Below are positions 14,876 to 20,289 of a DNA stretch of 20,289 nucleotides, piece after piece. The notes below the pieces were generated by a model. It saw only the letters and a list, made by a program, of their open reading frames with translations, was not told where the DNA came from and ran no database searches. Both the position numbers and the translations under genes were made by a program. Origin of the DNA: an uncultured Eubacteriales bacterium (lineage in GTDB: Bacteria > Bacillota > Clostridia > Oscillospirales > CAG-272); assembly GCA_934489945.1 (NCBI GenBank), contig CAKSSY010000032.1, forward strand, positions 1-20,289. Direction: 5' to 3'. Numbering within the stretch: the first letter of the stretch is position 1; the number at the start of each line of letters is the position of its first letter.

Positions 14876-15760
14876 ATGCGAAAATACCATATAAACCACG
14901 TGTTTTTGGAAACCCCGGAAACATACGGCGATTTACTGGTTTATCAGCTTGGTACGCTTTACTGTGATGAGCACGGCGGGTGCGACACGCACATGCATAA
15001 AAACTTTTTTGAAGTGACGGCAGTGGTCGGCGGCAAGGGGAAGGTTTTTGCCAACGGTGTGGGAAGTGCCGTAAAGAGCGGAGATATTTTTGTCTCCTTC
15101 CCTTTTGACACACACAAAATCGTTTCCGAGTCTACCGCTCCGCTCCGATATCACTTTTTCGCGTTTGACACCGTAAACGAAGCATTTCGTTATCAATTAG
15201 AGCGTATTACCAAGCAGTTCAAAGCCCCTGAAGATCGCCTTTTTCGTGATGAGGAGATCCTCTCCGCCCTTGCCTGTGCGATTTATGAAATCGGCGGAGA
15301 TGAGGCATTTCACGGTGAATACTGTGCTTCACTTCTTGACGGCGTATTGATTCGCCTGATCCGACGGTATTTCCCGGGCGGAAAGGATTTCCATAAACCG
15401 GGGCAGGCATAAATACTGACGGCAGCCATCATGAATTACATCAACACGCACATCGGCACGATGACTTCTCTGCGGGAACTGTGCGTGGAATTTCGTTATG
15501 AGTATTCTACACTTTCCAAGCTGTTTTCCACCACTACCTGCCGCACGCTTTCGGACTATTACCGCCACCAACGGATGGAAACTGCACGGGCGTTGCTACA
15601 TGACGGATACAGCGTCGGAGAAACGGCGGAAGCATTGCATTATGCTTCCGTGTATTCCTTCTCTGCCGCTTTCCGGCGGCAATACGGAGTTTCGCCGCTT
15701 GCATATAAAAAAGCTCCCCTCCGTAAAGAAAACTTTACCGTTACGGGAGAGGGAGTATAA
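14876..15760 (+). pseudogene. AraC-family transcriptional regulator split by an in-frame TAA
   Basis: Codons 1-178 encode an N-terminal cupin-like sensing domain, with HMHKNFFEVTAVVGGKGKV and GDIFVSFPFDTHKI, and an all-alpha linker. The frame then hits TAA at 15410-15412. In the same frame, without any shift, sequence continues as ILTAAIMNYINTHIG and a complete AraC double helix-turn-helix: SLRELCVEFRYEYSTLSKLF and the signature RALLHDGYSVGETAEALHY through FRRQYGVSPLAYKK, ending with TAA at 15760. Without the stop it would be one 294-residue regulator of normal length. A CAA or GAA to TAA change explains it. An internal ATG at 15431 lacks a ribosome site. It sits divergent to the oxidoreductase operon, which it presumably controlled. 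Natural read-through is possible but not supported. Confidence 0.85.
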
Positions 15761-15782
15761 AAAACAGACCAAAATTTATTTT

Positions 15783-15832
15783 AATCCCCCCTTGATATGA
15801 GCCATTGGCTTTACCATATTCAAGGGGGGATT
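15783..15832. terminator. Bidirectional terminator between the AraC remnant and the large glycosidase
   Basis: AATCCCCCCTTGATATG (15783-15799) pairs with CATATTCAAGGGGGGATT (15815-15832) with one bulged base. AGCC/GGCT forms an inner stem. T-tracts on both sides are weak. Position between two convergent genes supports a terminator role. Confidence 0.7.
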
Positions 15833-15851
15833 GTTATCAAATAAATTCTAA

Positions 15852-18800
15852 TTATGAATGAAGACCATCAAGATACCGAATGAGTTGAAACAGATTTGCG
15901 TTAACGCGGGTAATGGAATTACAGATCGGCTCGTAAAAATTCATTTTGTTATCCACGATGCCTTTGTTGGAACCGAGATTCGATGTATCGATCTCGCCCT
16001 TGTGAATTTTAACTTCCGTACCGGACGCTTGCACAACCTTTCCATTCTGATCAATATAACTCTTGACCTCATACCCTGCTCCTCTTTCCCAGACACGAAG
16101 AAGAGTCTTTCCACCGTCGTTGGTATACAGAGATTGATCGTTGTCCTGGAATCGATACCAAACCCAACCGAGACAATATCGGGATTCCAAAAGGAGAAGC
16201 GTATAGTTCTCATAGTATGCGGCGCGGTCCTGCTGTGTCTTGACCAACCATCCGGCGTTTTGTTGATTGGCAAGAAGTTGACCATTCATGTCATAAGCCC
16301 CCTCTGCCTTCGCGTAAAATTCGGTCACAACAAAGGGCTTACCCGAGTAGCGGTAAATCGTCGCCATCGTGCTTACCGAAGGCTCCATACCGTCGTACAT
16401 ATTGATGGTCAACAGATCACAATATTTTCCGGCTGCGCGAAGATAACCTTCACTGGTCTTATTAAGCGAGTCGGCGCGGGTTCCGATATACATATGATTC
16501 GGATCGTATTTCCGGATGACATCGGAAATTGTCTTAAACAGTCTGGAGAATACAAAGGCTTTAAATTCTTCATAATACTCCGGGTTTATGTCGTTTACAG
16601 ACGGATCTGTCTTCCCTGTCCTGGCGGCAAGCCATGTCCATGCCGTTGCGTAGGAGAAGGCATTATAAGGAACATCGGGATCCAGCGTCAGGTAATTCAA
16701 CAGCATCTTGTTGTCCTTCGGCAATTCGTTGTCCGAGGTATATCCGATAATTTTGTCATTATTCGCATTTGCCTTGAGATAATCGGCATTTGAAGTTTCC
16801 GCAAAGGTAACAAAATCCGGATCAAATACGTTCATCGTATTATTCTGAGCATACCCGGCAGAACCGCCAGTCGTCGTGCTGAGTGCAAGGCTTGCCATAT
16901 AACTGTCAATACCACTGATGCTGCCAAAAATATTGATAGGCGTTGCGGTAGTGGTACAATCGGAAGAACTGTATGCCGCGGTGTTAATGCCGATTTTTCT
17001 GAGTGTCTCGGTCATGGAGGTCCAGTAATTTTCTTTCGTTCCGTACTTTGACAACATCACATCTCTTTGATTTTGTGTCGAACCGGCATTGAGAGCGTTC
17101 AACCCGGTTACGAAGAAAGGATTCCCGAGCGGATCAATGATATAGTGACGTCCGTCAAGTATCTCCATATGGAAGAAACCTGTGGCATTTCCCTTGACGG
17201 CGGCATTGACAACACCGCCATATACATCGAATTGACTTTCGTTCTCCTTCGAAACCTCATTGTATCCTGTTTGAATCAGAGAGTCGATTGTGCGGGCATA
17301 TTGATTCTCATATGTTCCGGAAGGTGGATTTCCCGTTCCCCTGCCGGGGGTGAGAACCGTGTGCGCACCGTTCGGAGAAGTAATATCCACAGGGGTAAGC
17401 TCAAACACTTCATTGTTGTCTGCCGCATAAACCGCGTCCTTGCCGCCATTCATCCACTCGGATACAATCTGCTCTGCATATCCCCACGGTTCGTAACCGA
17501 AATTGGAAATCTTCGACAGATTCCATTCATGCTGGCTCACCAATTGATCAGCATACGTTACCACGCAAAGATTTGCCGCTTTTTCCGGATCTCCCTCTTT
17601 GGACATCAAAACCGTCTGAGGGTTGGATCCGTCTGCTGCTGTGTTCTCCACTCTGAAGGAGATCGTATAAATATTATCAAGAAGAGACTGCTGTACGTAT
17701 TCCGTAACGTCACAGTCCATGAAGCCGATACCGGAAAAAATCATTTTTCCGATCGTCTTTATATTTTTCACTTCTCTGCCGGCATTATTTGCCGTAAGTG
17801 TATTTTCGCTCCAATCTGCCGTTGTAGCGGTAACCAGTGCCTCGATACCATCGTTGGCTTTTTCTTCTTCTGTCATCGGGTCTCTCGTACTCGTCAGCCA
17901 AACACGAAAACGAATGGATTCGGCATTCATCAAAGACTCCTCGGATTCCTTCGGAATCTCAAATTTAAAATATGCGATTCTGGTATTGCCGCTTCCTTCG
18001 CCATTGTTTTTCAGTTCTATCGTATTTTCGGTTCCGTGCACCTCATTCCCGCGCAAATAACGGATATAAGTGTCCTCGCAGGCAGAAATATCCTTCATTT
18101 TCTCCTCCGCAAACGATTCGGAGAGAATCGGATATCCATCTTCGGTCTTCCCGATATAATACATGATTTTGGCGTTTCCGTAAATCCGAAGTCCGTCTTT
18201 CACCGCGTAGGGGCGGATCACAAACGCAATGGCAAGTGCCTTCGCGTTCACTCCTTTGATAGTGAAAAGAGAAAGATAATTGGTGTCCAATTCCTCGGCG
18301 GACACCTTTTTGCCATCTGCCAAAATATCCTCATAAACGAGGTACCGATTCGCCTTTTCCCTCTTTTCCGTGACATTTCCGTCCTGGTCCACGGTCTTGA
18401 TCGTTATGTCATAGCCAACCGTGTTAAATTCATCGAATTTGGAAAGAGCGGACAAAAAGCGAACATCAAACGTCCCATTGGAGGGCTTTGTGGTCTGATA
18501 TCCGAGATAGTCGGCACTTTCTTCCTTATTTACTCCGACAACGATCGAATACCCGCTTTTGGAATAGACCGAAATATTCTTGACATATGCCTCATATTCG
18601 TATGCGGGATCAAAGAAACGAACCGATGATTTTTCCGTATCAAACAGAGCTTTATAATTTTTCGTAAAAATGAGCTGATTGTCAAGATAGATTTCAAATG
18701 CACCCGTCTGCGGTGTAATCGCAAAGCGGAAATTGTACCATTTTTTCAATTCCAGTTTTGCTCCGATTGCCGAAGTGGTATATCGGGTATAGAACAGATT

Positions 18801-19211
18801 TCCCTGACTGTCAATACGAATGGAGCGACTGTAGTCCGAATCCGCAATCCATGTAAAAATTGCAATCGGATACTGGTCGGAGGTAAGTCCATCCCGCGTT
18901 CCGACGGGAAATGCCGCAAAATAAACATCGTAATCCACATAAAAGGTGTCACATTTGACGAGCTTGTTCTGCGTATCTTCGATAAAAAGATTATGGCAGG
19001 TAAATTTCAGGCATTTTTCTCCGTCATACGAAACCAATTCGGCTCCGTTTCTGACGTGATATCCCTCACCATCGGCAATCGTATCTCCACGGCTCAGATC
19101 AATCTCCCATTTCAGATCGTCTTCCGCTTTTGCCGCTGCGGGAACGATAATCACCGCCGAAACGAGAAACAGGAAGGCAAGAAGCAGGGAAAGGGTTTGT
19201 TTTGCTTTCAT
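15852..19211 (-). CDS. Secreted multidomain glycoside hydrolase, beta-agarase-like (GH50-type TIM barrel)
   Basis: This 1119-residue protein starts with a clear signal peptide (MKAKQTLSLLLAFLFLV... with AKA-ED cleavage near residue 29-30). Residues about 35-220 resemble a LamG/concanavalin-like sheet. About 235-355 form a beta domain seen in clostridial surface enzymes. About 378-555 resemble a CBM96/DNRLRE-type module (CEDTYIRYLRG, AYFKFEIP). About 675-1045 form the catalytic barrel: GFFHMEILDGRHYIIDPLGNPFF is agarase-like, DNEL at 827-830 gives acid/base Glu829, and FVVTEFY gives nucleophile Glu964. It likely cuts a polysaccharide outside the cell. Agar itself is only one possibility. I chose the ATG at 19211 behind GAAAGGA instead of 19229. 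It follows the ABC binding-protein gene by 78 bp. No sortase or dockerin anchor is visible. Confidence 0.82.
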   Translation of the reverse strand: MKAKQTLSLLLAFLFLVSAVIIVPAAAKAEDDLKWEIDLSRGDTIADGEGYHVRNGAELVSYDGEKCLKFTCHNLFIEDTQNKLVKCDTFYVDYDVYFAAFPVGTRDGLTSDQYPIAIFTWIADSDYSRSIRIDSQGNLFYTRYTTSAIGAKLELKKWYNFRFAITPQTGAFEIYLDNQLIFTKNYKALFDTEKSSVRFFDPAYEYEAYVKNISVYSKSGYSIVVGVNKEESADYLGYQTTKPSNGTFDVRFLSALSKFDEFNTVGYDITIKTVDQDGNVTEKREKANRYLVYEDILADGKKVSAEELDTNYLSLFTIKGVNAKALAIAFVIRPYAVKDGLRIYGNAKIMYYIGKTEDGYPILSESFAEEKMKDISACEDTYIRYLRGNEVHGTENTIELKNNGEGSGNTRIAYFKFEIPKESEESLMNAESIRFRVWLTSTRDPMTEEEKANDGIEALVTATTADWSENTLTANNAGREVKNIKTIGKMIFSGIGFMDCDVTEYVQQSLLDNIYTISFRVENTAADGSNPQTVLMSKEGDPEKAANLCVVTYADQLVSQHEWNLSKISNFGYEPWGYAEQIVSEWMNGGKDAVYAADNNEVFELTPVDITSPNGAHTVLTPGRGTGNPPSGTYENQYARTIDSLIQTGYNEVSKENESQFDVYGGVVNAAVKGNATGFFHMEILDGRHYIIDPLGNPFFVTGLNALNAGSTQNQRDVMLSKYGTKENYWTSMTETLRKIGINTAAYSSSDCTTTATPINIFGSISGIDSYMASLALSTTTGGSAGYAQNNTMNVFDPDFVTFAETSNADYLKANANNDKIIGYTSDNELPKDNKMLLNYLTLDPDVPYNAFSYATAWTWLAARTGKTDPSVNDINPEYYEEFKAFVFSRLFKTISDVIRKYDPNHMYIGTRADSLNKTSEGYLRAAGKYCDLLTINMYDGMEPSVSTMATIYRYSGKPFVVTEFYAKAEGAYDMNGQLLANQQNAGWLVKTQQDRAAYYENYTLLLLESRYCLGWVWYRFQDNDQSLYTNDGGKTLLRVWERGAGYEVKSYIDQNGKVVQASGTEVKIHKGEIDTSNLGSNKGIVDNKMNFYEPICNSITRVNANLFQLIRYLDGLHS

Positions 19212-19244
19212 AAAAAATCCTTTCAACATAGATTCATAAATTCT

Positions 19245-19275
19245 GCGAAGAAGGGACTTGTGTGCCCTTCTTCGC
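19245..19275 (-). terminator. Hairpin between the ABC binding-protein gene and the glycosidase gene
   Basis: GCGAAGAAGGG (19245-19255) and CCCTTCTTCGC (19265-19275) form a perfect 11-bp stem with a 9-nt loop. On the minus strand it is followed by AGAATTTATG, which is a poor U-tract. It may be a leaky terminator or a 3'-end stabiliser that lets the binding protein be made in excess over the hydrolase. No separate promoter for the glycosidase is visible after it. Confidence 0.5.
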
Positions 19276-19289
19276 GCAAATACGGCAGA

Positions 19290-20289
19290 TTATCCAGAAA
19301 CTTCCTCCAATGCTTTCAGAAGTTGTTCCAGTGCAGTTTCGTAACTTTGCTTCTTGGACTCAATTTTCGTGCGGATGTCACAGGTTTTGGAAACGTCGCG
19401 GAAAATCGAACCGACCTCGTTCAGACTCATAGTAGAATACGCAAAGCCGAAGTCCGCAACAAAAGACTTGAGAATCATATCATACATTTCGGCATCTGCC
19501 TGATCCTTTGAGTAAATCCCCTGAAGCACGGTAGAATAGTAAACAGGCGTAACCGTTTTATATGAGGATGCAGACATCAGTTCAATCAAAGCACTGACAA
19601 TCTTTGCCTTTTCGTCGGTAAGATTCGAACAAAGAACCAAGAGAGAGGCATTGTTACAGAAAATCGTGCGATACTCTTCTTGTTCCTCATTCAGCTTTGG
19701 CATAGGAAGAACACCGTAATTGACCGCAGAATCCCGCATGCCGGCACCTTCGTTAAGCGTAACACGGTCAAAAAGCAAATTCCCGTTCTTCATCAAAGTC
19801 TCTGTACAAACCGTGGTCAGATCCGAAGAACCATACGAACCTTTTGTTTCCATATACAGTTTTTTGACAAGCTCATAAGCGGGAACCGTGTCGGGATCGT
19901 AAATAATGGAAATCTCCGGCTCACCATAGGCGTTGGGTTTTGTAATATTCAGACCGAGTGCATATATCCAGCTATCCATACCGCCGTCGGATACGCCGCC
20001 AAGTCCGTTCCATCCCATCACGTCACCGTCATCAATAATACCGTTGGAATTGGTGTCGTCCCAGACTCCGGAAACATAATCGGTAAGAGTTTCTATCGTC
20101 CATTTCTGATCGCGAACCGTCTGATACAGCGCGTTCGTACCGACCGAAGGAAATTTTTCATTGAAAAGATCTTTGTTGAAGAACAAACAGAATCCCTGTG
20201 CAGTCTCCGAGACCAACAGATCTCCCGCAAGGAAGAACAATGCACCATATGTAGTCAGTTCATCCACAAGAGTTTGATTCCACCACGGC
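19290..20289 (-). CDS. ABC transporter extracellular substrate-binding protein, C-terminal part
   Basis: About 332 residues of a family-1-type solute-binding protein are visible; the frame is open to the right edge, so the signal peptide and N-terminus lie outside. The first visible residues, PWWNQTLVDEL, and then FFLAGDLLVS, LFFNKDLFNE, MGWNGLGG, VLPMPKLNEEQEEY and the helical end, match sugar-binding proteins of Clostridia. A calcium-loop-like element, DDTNSNGIIDDGD, sits in the hinge region; such EF-hand-like loops occur in binding proteins of this group. It would capture an oligosaccharide released by a surface hydrolase, and the next gene downstream is exactly such an enzyme. The permease genes are not in the window and may lie beyond the right edge. 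The ligand is not predictable. Confidence 0.88.
   Translation of the reverse strand, partial: PWWNQTLVDELTTYGALFFLAGDLLVSETAQGFCLFFNKDLFNEKFPSVGTNALYQTVRDQKWTIETLTDYVSGVWDDTNSNGIIDDGDVMGWNGLGGVSDGGMDSWIYALGLNITKPNAYGEPEISIIYDPDTVPAYELVKKLYMETKGSYGSSDLTTVCTETLMKNGNLLFDRVTLNEGAGMRDSAVNYGVLPMPKLNEEQEEYRTIFCNNASLLVLCSNLTDEKAKIVSALIELMSASSYKTVTPVYYSTVLQGIYSKDQADAEMYDMILKSFVADFGFAYSTMSLNEVGSIFRDVSKTCDIRTKIESKKQSYETALEQLLKALEEVSG

Noticed and set aside
15410..15412. Reassignment of TAA to a sense codon
   Set aside because: TAA is the normal stop of oadB and of the large glycosidase, and also of the same AraC frame at 15758-15760, so the standard code applies.
17067..18629. A 520-codon open frame on the plus strand
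   Set aside because: It is antisense to the large secreted glycosidase, has no ribosome site, and its protein is Arg/Ile/Cys-rich without any motif. It is a shadow of the real gene.

Overview
The window looks like a chromosome segment of an anaerobic member of the Clostridia, probably a gut-type Oscillospiraceae or Christensenellales relative. The grounds are the Na+-translocating decarboxylase operon typical of that group, moderate GC, strong AGGAGG-type ribosome binding sites, sigma-A promoters with 17-bp spacers, and several carbohydrate-active enzymes beside an ABC sugar-binding protein. The genus cannot be fixed from this sequence.

Layout. (1) 1-3955, minus strand: a five-gene sodium-pump decarboxylase operon, transcribed in the order carboxyltransferase (MmdA/12S-like), gamma subunit (OadG), biotin carrier, beta subunit (OadB) and a second carboxyltransferase (OadA/pyruvate carboxylase 5S-like, cut by the window edge). 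It has a consensus promoter and a hairpin that covers the first ribosome binding site. (2) 3956-4544: an intergenic region holding a candidate small RNA with its own near-consensus promoter and intrinsic terminator, followed by a complete tRNA-Val(GAC) with promoter and terminator. (3) 4541-6094, minus: a CPBP-type membrane protease and the tRNA adenosine deaminase tadA, in one operon. (4) 6155-9769, plus: a cytoplasmic GH5-like glycosidase and a sodium:neurotransmitter-symporter family transporter, each with its own promoter. (5) 9788-11855, minus: an unidentified two-domain (beta-sandwich plus alpha/alpha-barrel) glycosidase- or lyase-like enzyme. (6) 11876-15760: a sugar-oxidation cluster of two Gfo/Idh/MocA oxidoreductases and a sugar-phosphate isomerase/epimerase (minus), with a divergent AraC regulator (plus). 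(7) 15783-20289, minus: a secreted 1119-residue multidomain agarase-like glycosidase, downstream of a partial ABC substrate-binding protein.

How the genes fit together. Regions 4-7 read as a glycan or glycoside use neighbourhood: secreted hydrolase plus sugar-binding protein outside, intracellular glycosidases inside, and an oxidoreductase/isomerase module for an unusual sugar. That last module appears to be dying. The AraC gene carries an in-frame TAA, the first oxidoreductase carries two frameshifts, and the isomerase carries one. Only one of its four genes reads intact, while every other complete gene in the window does. The decarboxylase operon is the energy-conserving part: decarboxylation of a C4-dicarboxylate-type acid coupled to Na+ export.

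The observations I would follow up first are the cluster of four independent lesions at 12.1-15.4 kb, the candidate small RNA at 4131-4205, and the divergent, N-terminally short carboxyltransferase that shares an operon with a second carboxyltransferase.
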